The notes beneath the pieces are model-generated. The model was not told where the DNA came from, made no database searches, and worked only from the letters and a program-made list of their open reading frames with translations. From Hofstenia miamia (taxonomy: Eukaryota; Xenacoelomorpha; Acoela), in the NCBI GenBank assembly GCA_004352715.1, contig SCFE01000109.1, positions 919,800 through 983,799 of the forward strand: DNA of 64,000 nt. The letters are read 5' to 3'. The translations under genes and the position numbers were made by a program. Of this stretch, positions 12,693 to 23,760 are shown piece after piece. Each line of letters begins with the position of its first letter. The first letter of the stretch is position 1.

Positions 12693-15600
12693 TATCTTAG
12701 TGCATCATAATATTATCATAGTATGCAGACCCTTATTCAGGATAACTTAGGTCCAAAGTTATTTACACATAAAATGATGTATTCTAAACTAATTAACTGC
12801 ACCTCAAATTATATTTGTAAGAGGAATAGCTCGCGTTTCCTATTTGGCAATTTTTTCAAAATTAGTATATTGGCGTTCAACAGCGTTGGAAAGGAGCCTA
12901 ATTTTTAGGCCTCCGAGAGCTCCAATGTATTATACTTCCTACTTGGTCATCCCTGAAGTAATACGAATCTTCGACAAATTCTCATACCTTGTTATCGATG
13001 ATCTACTGCCCCATATGCTGCCACATGATTCCTGTACTCACAATTCTTTCCTCAGTGTTTCCCCTACTACTTGCTCCTGTCCTGCTATTGCCACTGCTTC
13101 TACTGCTCTCCTTAGTATAACTTAATTGTAAGGATTTTAAACAGATCTGTTCAAACAAATTATTTAGCTGTCTATGTGCTCCCCGAGGCAAGCAGGGTTA
13201 AAGTTACGAGCCGTTTTGTCCTCTTTATCAAACAATTTTCCCTAAGCCTATTAGAAAATTTTCAAATGGTGGGATTTGACCACAACTATTGGTGAGCTTG
13301 CTTCCTTGCTGTTGAGGAAATTTGTGATAAGAATTATTCCTGTGTTTGAAATACACTTAAATATTAATTTTTTCAATGGAAATCTGATTTTTGCAAAAAA
13401 TTCAGATTCTTCTAATACCAACTGTTAGCATAACTAAGCAATCTAAGGCTAAAGCCCAAAGCAGTAACAACTAGCCTAAGCTGTTTGGTTTTCTGTCACT
13501 AGCAATAGACCAAGCACAACCCGTCCAGGCGCCCACTGAGCAAAATGAGAAGTTAATGTGCCGTTTAGGAGACTTCCTTATCCAGCTGCTTTTTCAGATT
13601 TGCGATAACATTTTTATCTAGTGTCTGGGGACTTTCTAAAATGGTTTAACGAAACCTTAACAAATTGTACGAAATTCCTATGGTAGTTAGGGTTACATTT
13701 TATTGAAATCTTGCATCTAAGCATCGAACTGCAATCGAATAATAAGGAATGTTCCAATTTCAAAAATTCCTATAATTCATACTAAGCCATTACAGAAGAT
13801 ACACATCTTACAAAATATGAGCTAATTTTATTTTTTGCATATCAAAATACAGTAACGTAAATTAGGACTTAATATGAAAATTGACCTATAAGACTGAATT
13901 TTGGCAATAGTTAATTTCATTCGATTTCTGTGGCCGGCACATGTCAAACATTCAATTAATGCCATTACATTTAATGAAATATATCAGAAATGAATAAGCC
14001 AAAATGTATGCACGCTAAGTTTCACACTTGAAGGAAAGCACAATTATTTAAAATAAATTGAAGTGGTCAAAATATTCGAATTTAGTGTTATGTCTATTTT
14101 TTAAATTTTGTACTAGGGAATCTATTAAATACATGTAGTATCTATTATTTTGCTAAGTCAATAGTTGAATCAAGGGTAGATTCCAAGCATGAATCTACCT
14201 GACCCAAACGAATTTCTATACCCAACCCGAGCATATCTAAAGTTCTGTGGTGAAATTTGAAGGTATTTTGAAATATTATTTTCTAATACATACTGCTTTC
14301 TTAGTTGCTCGATAATTTTAATAAATTTAAGATATTTTAGCTTTGGCAATATGGGACAGCGCTTCTATTCTGCTAGATGGGCCTGTTGATGTTTCTCAAG
14401 GAAAACAGTTTCTTGATTGGAGTTTTCCTAAAGCTTTTCTACTTGAGCAAATCGGTAACAGTAAATTTCATTTTTCAGAATAAAATATTGTTTTTTCATA
14501 AATTGGATTAATTTTTCGTTCTAGCAACATGCTGATTAGTTCACAAATATTTTGGTGATACATTATTATAGGATCTTAAATATATAGTTTTTGTTTGATA
14601 TATGTAAGCATCAGAGCCTGTAAATGGGTCGAAATTGGCAAACAAATTTTGGCCTAATCCAAGCTCTATGAAGTTTTGGAAAAAAATTTACCCAAATATT
14701 GTCCAAATAAAAGTTCAACATTTTTGCAGCTGTTTGCTCTTTGAAAAATATGTATAAACAAATTGAAAGGGTAACTGGAATTCAAACATATTAAAGAGTA
14801 AATTATAATGTTAAGCACTAAATCTTTTTATCCTGAAATTTAAAAAAACAGAAATAAAAAACATCTCTTTTGCAAATGTGACTGCAATATCTCTTTCAAT
14901 GATGCAGTCATGATTCACATTAGTTGGAAAAAGTGAAGAAAACTCATGTGTATGTTTTTATGGTTTTTTATTTCTTCAGACAACCTATTCCTGTTTGACT
15001 TGTATTTAAACATTTGGTTTTAGATCTACTTTATAGTGAAATTTTTAAAATACCAATTTTAAAAATAAGGCTTAAATTTTGGAATGAAATATAGTATGAG
15101 TTCGCCTTGCAAGGATCAAACAAGCATTGACCAACAATGTAAACCAGGTATAATTTCCTTTAAGTTTTTAATTCAGACACGAACGCCTGCTTTAATTTTT
15201 TTCAATTTTTGAATAATTATTTAATAACTATTGTAGCTGTTGATCATGAAATCCCAAATCAGTTCAACGCTTGGAAATATCATAAGATACAAATCAATCT
15301 AATCTGCTTATTTTGTTATATAATTTTTTCGTCAATCATAATGTGAAATTTTTTAGCTTTAAATTGACTAACGGAATTATTCTTTATATGTGAATGAAAT
15401 ATTCTTCTTCAACTAAAATTTAATTACGAGGAATAACATATGCTTGTATATACTTTTTATTAACAAAGTAAACAGTAGCTGAGTGTAGCAATAAATTATG
15501 TTGCAATAGTTAAACAAAGAGAAAAAGACAATAAATTGTTATAAGTATATCAAACCTAGATGCTTGCAAAAAGTAAATCAACAACAACACTGTTTTTAGA

Positions 15601-16234
15601 TGCCAGCAATGATTGGGCTACTACAGGCGTTGCTCATTGGATCGTTGTTGCTATTAGTTTTGATAGACTTGCAGCCGTTTATTCACCCATCACATACAAA
15701 AATTACTTTTCTAATAGAAAGTTTGCTGTGAAGACTGTAATAGCTGTGATTGTATTTAACTATGTCACACTCGCTTTGCCCTCTATGTTCGCTCTTCATA
15801 ACTGTGTTAATGGAATTTGCCGGCCAAAACCGGCTTGGGAAAAAATCCAAGTCGTCCTCATATTAATTTTTATACAAGGGATTATCCCTATGATTTTAGT
15901 TATAGTGTGCAACTTTGCTATTGGCATAAAACTGTCTTTGACTGGAGATGTGGCGTCAAAAGCTAAGAACAGTAGTGTAGATAGACTCTTATTTATCGTA
16001 TCTGTCAGTTTTCTTATATTGGTAACAATGTCAGACGTCTCTTACTATTTTGCACACTTTTCTTCTGTTGTTAAGAAATGCTCTCTCCTATATGCGCTAT
16101 TAGAAATGACCGAATATGTTACTATTGTCACAAATAATGGCATTAATTACTTCCTGTATATTTTACTTGGAAAAGTCTTTCGAAAAAGCTTCTTAAAGCT
16201 TTTCTGTGGATGTCGGAATCAACAGAAAAAGTAG
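12333..16234 (+). CDS. Receptor gene 1: class A GPCR, three exons, complete
   Basis: Join of 12333-12534, 14341-14454 and 15600-16234 gives 951 bases, 316 residues plus stop. It is a rhodopsin-like seven-helix receptor, presumed to act in the plasma membrane through heterotrimeric G proteins; the ligand is unknown. The N-terminus has sequons at N3 and N13. Helices are at about 31-55 (N46 in TNILS), 62-82 (D73 in LAIWD), 107-130 (DRL at 127-129 in place of DRY), 147-169, 188-214 (P202), 234-258 and 268-296 (NYFLY at 288-292 in place of NPxxY). Helix 8 ends in CGC (308-310), likely palmitoylated. The usual cysteine at the top of helix 3 is absent. The NFxLY-like helix 7 recalls invertebrate FMRFamide-receptor-like proteins. 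Both introns are GT-AG, phase 1. It differs from gene 3 at 16 residues. Confidence 0.88.
12535..14340 (+). other. Intron 1 of receptor gene 1
   Basis: 1806 bases, GT...AG (GATATTTTAG at the acceptor), phase 1. It holds a (TA)n tract at 12649-12689. A 500-base block at 12720-13190 is similar to intron 1 of gene 2 (30400-30870) and gene 3 (53590-53900), and 13840-14040 is similar to 55540-55750. Near 14165-14240 there is a C-rich stretch with repeated CCCAA/ACCC words, echoed near 55870-55970. Short open frames within it are not conserved. Confidence 0.75.
12649..12689. repeat. (TA)n microsatellite in intron 1
   Basis: TA dinucleotide tract interrupted once by TG. Intron 1 of gene 2 has a similar TA tract at the corresponding place just after exon 1. 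Confidence 0.95.
14341..14454 (+). CDS. Receptor gene 1, exon 2 (helix 2)
   Basis: 114 bases, acceptor ATTTTAG|CTTTGG and donor ATCG|GTAACA. It completes codon 68 (Ala) and ends after the first base of codon 106. It encodes LAIWD with the helix-2 aspartate (residue 73) and the first extracellular loop with WSFPKAFLLEQI. The exon is too short to be seen as a long open frame but is preserved in three copies with the same boundaries and phase. Confidence 0.85.
14455..15599 (+). other. Intron 2 of receptor gene 1
   Basis: 1145 bases, GT...AG, phase 1. A TTTGCAGCTGTTTGC segment near 14725 is conserved in genes 2 and 3 and resembles an acceptor, but the following frame is closed by stops in the other copies, so no extra exon is called. 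The final 25 bases before the acceptor (TCAACAACAACACTGTTTTT) are identical in gene 3. Confidence 0.75.
15600..16234 (+). CDS. Receptor gene 1, exon 3 (helices 3-7 and tail)
   Basis: 635 bases from acceptor TGTTTTTAG|ATGCC to a TAG stop. The open frame extends upstream to an ATG at 15560. However, only the boundary at 15600 keeps the phase set by exon 2, and gene 3 lacks that upstream ATG. It encodes residues 106-316, including DRL, the ECL2 cysteines C174 and C179, P202, helix 6 without the CWxP motif, and NYFLY. Confidence 0.88.
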
Positions 16235-16880
16235 CAAAGAGTTCCTAATCTGATATATAAGACGAAGCAAAGCAAATTTAACTAATTATCCGAAGCATGT
16301 TGTTTGGACTGCCTTCAGCTGCTAAGTAATTGCTAAGATGTGAAATCACTGCAGCAAATATTTTATAATGTATTCATTCTTATCTATGTATTCTAGTTAG
16401 TTATATTATGCAAGGACATTGTTAAAATATTGTAAAAAATATTTTAGAGACATTGCAAGAATAGCGATTTAGTGCAAATTTTTTCATGCATTTCTTTACG
16501 AATAATAATAACTCTTAAATAGCTATATTTTGTCTGTTTCTCCATTATAATTATGTTATTGGCACAATTACAAATAATATATAAATATATATGTATATAT
16601 ATATATAAGCACATTATTTAAGAAATTATAAATATGCACCACTATAATACAGAAAACAGACAAATTACATTAAAATAATGAAAGATAAGAAGAATATATA
16701 TGTAGAATCTAATAAAAAAAAGTTAGGCACAATTTTTGAAAAGTCAATTTATATTCTAATTTGCCCATCCGCTCAGATTTTTATTTTTGCCTAATTTAGA
16801 CATAAATGACTGTTTCCAAAATTCTTTGAGTATATATTATTTATGCTCCTCTTAGTTCTTTTATTTTGTTAAAAGAATCT
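16235..16880 (+). other. 3' flank of receptor gene 1
   Basis: About 16235-16520 is similar to 58249-58530 downstream of gene 3 and probably includes the 3' UTR. The first AATAAA lies at 16711-16716; nearer AATAAT words around 16500 could serve instead. A short TA-rich tract lies at 16577-16606. Confidence 0.5.
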
Positions 16881-17330
16881 TTCCCGAGTGTTATTTTCAT
16901 TGTTGAAATCATTTCGGATACTTGTAAATATTTTTTATGATTTGATATTTTGAAATCTAAGATGGTGAAAACATAGCAAGCTTGTGCATTAGTTGTCTTG
17001 TTCCATAATTGCAGTTGTTAAATAATCGACCTGTTGAATACTTCATTTAACTTCTCCAGCTGCAAAATGGACATATGTTTTAATAATGCACAGCCATAAT
17101 TATATTTGCTTAATACTAATGCACTTAGAAGTGATTCATCTTTTGAAATCTTGATAATGTGTTTTATATGAAATTTTTAAGCATGAAAGTCCTGTCAAAC
17201 TCCACGCCCAAATATTTTATCTCGATTGCTTGTTCTATTTGAGAGTCTTTTACTTTCACTTAGATTTTGTTTGTGATTTGCTTGAATTCGTTGGGATGAA
17301 AGTTGATGAAATGTATTTTATTTATATTAA
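16880..17330 (-). pseudogene. LINE reverse-transcriptase C-terminal fragment, decayed
   Basis: Reverse-strand translation contains IKYLGVEFDRT followed by LKNFI and, further on, words resembling a retrotransposon connection region. The motif K-Y-L-G-V-x-F-D is typical of the thumb region of jockey/CR1-like non-LTR reverse transcriptases. Stops and frame changes show that it is inactive. The open frame on the plus strand at 17230-17445 is its antisense shadow. Confidence 0.6.
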
Positions 17331-17400
17331 TCAATTTGTTTATTTGAAAATATTTGATGATGCAAGTTATTGGTTGATTTTAATGTTCAATAATTTTTCT

Positions 17401-17441
17401 AATAATAATAATAATAATAATAATATTAATAATAATAATAG
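17401..17441. repeat. (AAT)n microsatellite
   Basis: AAT trinucleotide tract with one interruption. Confidence 0.97.
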
Positions 17442-19316
17442 GTAGAGGTGGTCGACTTTAAAACCAGTCTCTAAATATGTAGATGAAATAAATCATGAAA
17501 TATTTGAATCGCTGTGGATAAGAATAAATCAATAGAGAAGTGTTTCCAAAAAGAATTGATAAACGTAGCTTATAATCCAAATAAAAATTATCTAGGTGAA
17601 TATCTAAATTATAGTCAACGAAATATCTGAAATATGTAATAGTTATAATTCCCTAAATATATTCAGTGGTTACTTTATTATTATGAACGAAATTCTATAA
17701 ATAAAATGTTTGCTACTTGTAATCTTTGTTGTGCAAATATAGTTTGTCCAACTCGTATGAGCAATTGATTACTTTTTTACTAATTCAAATGTTTCTTTCA
17801 AATCCTTAATGCTTGAATCATTTAGTGATCAGCATGCACTCAGTGTATATACTAGTAACAAAACCTTTAAAAGGAAGCAATCTTCAAATTGCAATATATT
17901 TAGTTCTTCTAAGCATGAAATAGAGGGATTATTTTCATAAATTGTGTGGTACATTGAAATCTACTCAGATAAAAAAGTTGCTTGAAGAAAGATTATCGAC
18001 ATCTCTAAATTATTTAGTGTAGAATATGATGTACTCATAAGTGAGCTATAATGGGTGGATTGTAAACTAAGATAAATAATGTAGAATATTTTTCAGACAT
18101 AGAAACGGTTGAAGCAACAGAAAATTCACATGATTTTTTCTTTAAAATCTTCATTTATTATATCAAAAGAGTTCATACAGCCAAATAAAAGTATGTATGT
18201 TGCGATCTGAATATGAAATTACCACAAAGTTCATGTTAAGATATATCAGAATGAAGTGAAGTTTCAACTAGAAAAACTGTTGAAATTTGATGTAAAATAA
18301 TTAGATTAACTAGTTTTGATCAGCACGTTTTGAAGGACTTAACAGCGATTGAACATTTAATAAAAAAATAGGAAGTATCTCTTGGAAAAATAATTTTAGA
18401 TTTCCTATTTTACATTTTTTTTTATTTTTACCTTCTAAAAAATATATTAGTTAAAACATCATTAATAATGTTTTTAAAATTTTATAATTATTACTTCCAC
18501 TATCTAATGTTAAAATATATTTTTAACTATTTATCTTATGTCTTAGGTGCAAAAAATAGAATTAATTATCCCAAATAGCAGTTTATCAAGAAAATTATGA
18601 AATAACATCATTTCAAAACCATTCTTTCTAAGCACCATCTATCAGAAAACAAAAAACATCATCAATTCTGATTCGCTGTTCCTTCCTCTTTCAAATGATC
18701 TACATATTATTTTAATAAAATTTCCTAAGGTTTTGCAAAATTCCATTTATCGATCTGCAAAAATGTACTTTTATGCAAGGTCAGTGACAAAATCTTTTTG
18801 AAGAACATATTTTTCAACACAAGGAAATTGCATCCTAGAGGGTCACCTGAGCAATCCATTCAATCCTTAACTAAACTATAATATAAAATGATTTGAAGAC
18901 GAGAAATTAATTTTTGTGCTCATATTCCGTGACACACCTCAATAGTGCTATTTTGAATAGTTTTTCCAAGCACTTCATATGATGGAATGGTCCACAAATG
19001 TTGTTTTACTGTGACATAAGCAGAATTTGCTATTGATTAGATCAATTTGGTTTTTATATCTATTATTGTTGTTCTTACTTTTGCTGAATAGAGATAGTTT
19101 AATATACAATTTGCTTTGAATTAATAACTGTGAAATCAAATAGATTATCACATTTTAATAACTAATATGTGATTTTTAAGAAAGTTTCATGCTGCTAGCT
19201 TTAGAGAATCATTATATACTTGGCTAAATACTAAATTATTGCTAAAATTTTAGTCAATAATGTTAAAGAATTTTAAAATTCTTCATCCACCCCCTGAATA
19301 CATGTCGGAGACTGTC
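17442..19316. other. Intergenic DNA without recognisable genes
   Basis: AT-rich sequence with many stops in all frames. I see no family similarity, RNA gene or tandem repeat. Confidence 0.5.
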
Positions 19317-19360
19317 CAGTGATGGGATTCAAAATTTTAAGAACCGGTTCTTTTTTGTGT
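19317..19360. mobile_element. hAT-type transposon terminus
   Basis: CAGTGATGGGATTC followed by GAACCGGTTC (a perfect 10-bp palindrome at 19341-19350) is a familiar hAT terminal layout. The decayed hAT transposase on the minus strand at 19906-21500 would have its 3' end on this side, with the LINE fragment at 19390-19870 inserted between. Words related to the palindrome at about 21955-22010 may belong to the other end. Confidence 0.5.
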
Positions 19361-19389
19361 CGTACTTACTAACAACAAGTTCGCTCATT

Positions 19390-19870
19390 TCCTTCTAAAA
19401 CTAATTATCTCATCATCTCTACTAAATTGAAAAATAGAGTTGATAATATTAATATACGATACAACAACACGATAATAAATAACATTGAGAAAACCAAATA
19501 TCTTGCAGTTGTTATAGACAACCAATTGACATTTGAAATTCTTATTAATAATCTTTAGTTTAAATTTTTTTAGTAAGAATCCTGTTCAAGTTAAAAAAAC
19601 ATTTCCCCACAAAAGCCCTAATGCATTTATATTATAGAATATTCCACTCTCAACTGTTGTATGGGTTACCCGTCTAAGGAGCAACATACTCATTATACAT
19701 TAATTGAATTAGAATATTATCATAAAATTTATCTTGTGCAGCTATCAAACATTTATTTTCTTCAAAAATGAAAATGCACGTGTCTCCAACTGTGCTATAT
19801 TCGAGATATCCACTTTTAAATAATTCCATGTGGCTAATTGATTGCTATCATATTCCCTAACTACTTTGTG
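19390..19870 (+). pseudogene. LINE reverse-transcriptase C-terminal fragment, decayed
   Basis: Forward translation in shifting frames reads KTNYLIIST, then KTKYLAVVIDNQLTFE, then LLYGLPV and further conserved words. This is the standard order of the thumb/connection region in jockey/CR1-like non-LTR retrotransposons (K-T-x-Y, K-Y-L-x-V-x-I-D, Y-G-L-x-V-W). Several stops and frameshifts make it a dead fragment without its catalytic YADD part. Confidence 0.65.
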
Positions 19871-19905
19871 CTTTAACCTTGGATCATCAGCACCTTGGTT
19901 TATTC

Positions 19906-21500
19906 TTAGCCATATTTTGACAAAAAGACTTGCATTAATGTCTCAAAAGGGTAACGAACAAGGTTAATTGTCGTCAAATTTGCTGCATTTTCAACAGTAA
20001 GGAGATTTCTCTTGTCTGGGTAAATATGATTCATTCTGGAAAAATCTCTTTCTGCTTTTACAGAGCTGACAGCAATATTGTTTATAATAGCTTTGGCTTT
20101 TTGAAGACTTGAAATTTTGCAGTACACTTTCCACATAATCACGGAAAGCATTGATAGAAATTTTGTATTAAAAATGTCACTGAATCTATACAGTTTTTCT
20201 TCTGCAAATGCCAGAGCACAACAACTTTCTGAATATTCCAGGTGTCTGGCTCTAACAAATTAATCACTTGAAAAAATTCCATGCCTTTCTGGGCATTATT
20301 TTTGTTTTTGATGTCAAATGTCCATTGTATCTATCAAGCGCTTTCACATGTTTTCAATTGTAACCTCGAGCAGTTTTTTCGAAGAAGGCTACCAAATTTA
20401 TAGCTTTCTATAAGATGGATAACTCTACCAATATTTCTAATTTGACTAATGAAAATAGTGTATATTTTGTCCATAAAAGTTTTAAAGTGGTTTACTTGCT
20501 TTATACAAATGACAGTGTCATCGAAAACTAGTTGCAAGCAATGACTTAAGCAATGCCAAAGAAAAATATTAGGGAAACCATTTTTTAGTCTTATGACTAC
20601 TCCAGATCTCCGACAAAACATTAAACTTGCACCATCTGAGCAAAAAGCGATTAGATGAATTTTAAAATTTTCTTTATCGAATAAACATGTATGGATTTCT
20701 TCTGCTCCGTGTCATCCCAATTCAACCAAATCCAACAAAAATCATTGGAGAAATATTGGAATCCCCGATCTTTATAAATATTAAAATGACGGGTTTAATT
20801 GAGACGGTTGATTTTTTAGAATAATTCTTTTCTTATTTGTTTGGCAATGTGGCCAACTATTTTCACAGCAGTTTTGTGAGAATGAAGGCTACACCAATGT
20901 CTACACCATTTTTTGTTTGCAGCTCAATCTCATGATCAATATCACAAAATGAGCGGCTTCTTTTTGCCAAACTGTACACCGTATTAAAAACTTTAATCAT
21001 AAAATCAATATGCTTCTCATTTAAGTTATCAATGCATTTTACCATATCATTTGAACAATCCTTTAACTGCTAAACGTAAAGATGGTGCACTTGTGACAAG
21101 GAGTATAAATTCATCTTATTTTTAAAGAATGTTGTTGAACTTCTTTATTCCGTCCTGACGCTACAATTCTGCAGTTAGCCCATTCCATTGACAAGTGAAG
21201 GCCTTTAGCATGTACTGATGTCGAAGCAAATCTGCCACAGTGGTCACAACCAAGTTTTTTATCGCGAAAGATTAATCCATTGCTTAAAACTTTTCAATTT
21301 ATTTATTCTCCAGCATTCTGGAAGGTCTGAAACTTCACTTGTCTTCCTACCATTACTTTTCAAGCATCTGATTCTTGGGTAGTAATATCATAATGAAATG
21401 TTTTTTGTTTATTTTGCGATGCACGAGTTCCATCAACACTAACTTCAGTTCTTATAGTTTTCTGAAAGCACTGTAAAATATTTTGCTGCCCTTTCAGTTT
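19906..21500 (-). pseudogene. hAT transposase relic (KIAA1586/ZBED-like)
   Basis: Three reverse-strand pieces lie in the order of a hAT transposase. A cysteine-histidine segment is near 21230 (CDHCGRF). The catalytic-domain part at 20334-20621 has LWHCLSHCLQL and KQVNHFKTFMDKIYTIF. The C-terminal dimerisation part at 19906-20151 has SSVKAERDFSRMN. These words are characteristic of the KIAA1586-like group of hAT-derived proteins. Frameshifts and stops separate the pieces, so it is inactive. A hAT-style terminus at 19317 probably belongs to the same insertion. Confidence 0.75.
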
Positions 21501-22049
21501 AGGATGCAGCTTTACAGTGTTGAATTTAATAAGACTATCTCACTATAGAAAGTCAACTAGTCTAAATAATGTGTTTAATTACCTATATTATTGTTCTTTA
21601 AAAACTGCAAAGCAAAGTACAATGTAACAAACAATGCTAAACTTACCTAAACTATCTGCTTTATTTGCAAGTTTTTGTAAGCAAACCTACTGACTTCTAG
21701 GCTAATTCAATGTCTATGAAGTATTAAGTGTCTTAAATGCTTTGTTCTGCGCACCACACTTCTGTAGAAATTTGGGGTTTGTTTTACGTCACAATGCTAC
21801 CAATTACTGAACATGTAGTTTTAAACCAGCTTTGAATTTTATATTTTATTCCGTAATAACCGATGAGCCTTAAAATTCTGCAGTTGAGGTGTAAGCTGAA
21901 ATATTTTTGGCGGACAGGCGGCTGACAAACAAAGGTCTAATGTTTGTAAAACAAAGCGAGAACGGGTTCGCTGATTATCCTGACATTCCAAGAACGGGCT
22001 CGCGCGAACCCTTGCGAATGTTATCAAATTTCGTACAAAAGTTGACTTC
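21501..22049. other. Probable remainder of the hAT element and intergenic DNA
   Basis: No protein family recognised. The stretch at 21955-22010 is unusually GC-rich and carries ACGGGTTCGC and ACGGGCTCGCGCGAACCC, related to the GAACCGGTTC palindrome at the presumed other end of the hAT element. The minus-strand open frame 21839-22051 covers this and is probably not a gene. Confidence 0.4.
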
Positions 22050-22950
22050 ATAAACTGGAGTGATACATGTTATATAATCTGCAAAATTTGCTATAGAATT
22101 ACCCTAAGTTACTGATTGAAGATCAGATAGATAGAATACAAAAGCAATGGATTTAGTAGAGACCCTTGAGTTACACAATTAAAGATGTTGAATGCCTTAT
22201 TAAAGTAAATAGAGGGTCTGACTCGAAAAGTATGGTTCATGAGATAGTCTCTATTAAATAAATCAAATTTCTAGGTAGTTAGAGATTTCATAAACCCTTC
22301 AATAATAAGTCATGTGATGAGCTAAACGCCTTGCTGAAATCGATGGTCAGCAGAATACCACCAAACGCTCGTTATTCACATGATTGGAGATTTCTTCAAT
22401 AATTGCAAGACATGTAAGTGCAATAGTAGTTGAAAATCTACTAACGTAAGTTAATTGATGTTTGTCTAAAAAAACACTATATCGGATTTAGCATGCTTTA
22501 GTATAATTAATTCCAAAATTGTAACAAGAATAGGCAAGAGATACTGGCCGTAAATCATTGATTGTGGAGTTTGTGATTTTGGTAAATGCGATGATATAAC
22601 TTTAATTCCATGAGCAAAGGAACTTATGTTCTGTTGAAAATATAAAATAAGAACTTAATTAGGAAAACAATAGATTTGGTATAAATTCTTGAAGGTATGC
22701 CGTGATTACAAACATCAATATTTGGAAGAACCTGAAGTATTTCATGGGATGTAGCAGAGAAGTGGTAGTTAGACTTAGGATTAGTGAATTCAGATGATAA
22801 GGAATCTAACCTGTAATCGGATTGATTTTGTGCCATTTTCACAAGAAAACGATTTACCAAATTGGTTAATGGTATGAAAAGGATCACTAAGTGATGCAAT
22901 AATTTTCACTATACCATATTCTTTTCCAGAGCCATTTAATTCATTAACAA
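22050..22950 (-). pseudogene. LINE reverse-transcriptase relic, palm region
   Basis: Reverse-strand translation, with frame changes, gives HGIPSRIYTKSI, then PQSMIYGQYLLPILVTILE (the fingers motif usually read as ISNYRPISLLP), then LTCLAIIEEISNHV, and finally FVFYLSDLQSV and NSIANFADYI (the YADD position, here FADY). The order fits a non-LTR reverse transcriptase. It is broken by many stops. Confidence 0.6.
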
Positions 22951-23009
22951 CATTCCACATCTTATCGCTCTATTTGCACATTTCATACCAATTATGTTTG
23001 AATTTCAAC

Positions 23010-23035
23010 ATATATATTATATATATATATATATA
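23010..23035. repeat. (TA)n microsatellite
   Basis: TA-rich tract with one TTA interruption. Confidence 0.93.
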
Positions 23036-23568
23036 CAAAAGAATTCCTAAATATAATATTAGTTTATTAAAAATTGATAATAAGTGAAAATATTATTATA
23101 TAAATGATTGAATTTACACAATTTTTTTCTAAAATCATATTATTAGGTTCATTTAACAATCTGAGAAACATTATCTTCAATTTCTCGCGTATGAAAGTTG
23201 CAATGTTAATACATTGCTGAGAAAATCAAATAATAAATTATGACGTTTTGTTATCACCTACAAAAGTACCTAGGATCAATTCCTGCCAGGAAAGTTTTGT
23301 CTGACATTGCACTATTACATATTTTGTTGTTGATCTCTTAAAGAACTTGCAAGAATTTTCAAAAATTTTATTCACGAAGTCCATTTTTCAATAGAAAAAT
23401 TGGAAGTTTCAAACACGTTTTACAACACAACTTATTAATCTATAAAACCATCTATGATGATTAACCCTTCTTGTTTAGATCACAATATTTCATTTTGCTT
23501 TAAAGTATGTATTGAACTTGCAATTTGAATTATCGCACAACTCTTACTTGAACAAATCAATTTAGGTT
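23036..23568. other. Unique DNA before the large duplication
   Basis: AT-rich, no gene seen. The identity shared with the second large copy begins at 23569; sequence immediately left of it differs from that left of 34102. Confidence 0.6.
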
Positions 23569-23760
23569 TCCTCCGCTTAGTGATGTGCAATTACCTTTAA
23601 ACAGCCAGGGGATTTTTGAAAAATTGTCATGATCCTATAAAAAAAATTTTAAACGTTTATAACTCAAAAACTATTAAGAGTGTGCTCAATCTGAAAACAC
23701 CACATGTTAGAGGACTTCTGGTTTTGCGAATGGCACGCCTGAATGGGTTTGGAATATCTT
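23569..23760 (-). repeat. Inverted copy of receptor intron-1 repeat
   Basis: Read on the minus strand this matches 32080-32260 in intron 1 of gene 2. Shared words are GTGCAAAGATATTCCAAA, ATGTGGTGTT, TCAGATTGA, ATAAACGTTTAAA and TATAGGATCATGA. The duplication therefore begins exactly within an inverted piece of receptor intron. The same segment occurs at 34102-34293. Confidence 0.7.

Noticed and set aside
14725-14775. Possible small extra exon in intron 2 (GCAG followed by CTGTTTGCTC)
   Set aside because: The word is conserved in all three genes, but the following frame hits stops in genes 2 and 3, and exons 1-3 already join into a complete receptor without it.
15560-15599. ATG at 15560 as start of a separate 224-residue protein
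   Set aside because: It would give a receptor without helices 1-2, the ATG is missing in gene 3, and the phase-compatible acceptor at 15600 fits both genes.
23569-23588. 20-base match, one or two mismatches, to the conserved 5' end of 28S rRNA on the minus strand
   Set aside because: The match stops there. The sequence is better explained as an inverted receptor-intron fragment (compare 13430-13455 and 32245-32265), so no rRNA gene or rDNA insertion is supported.
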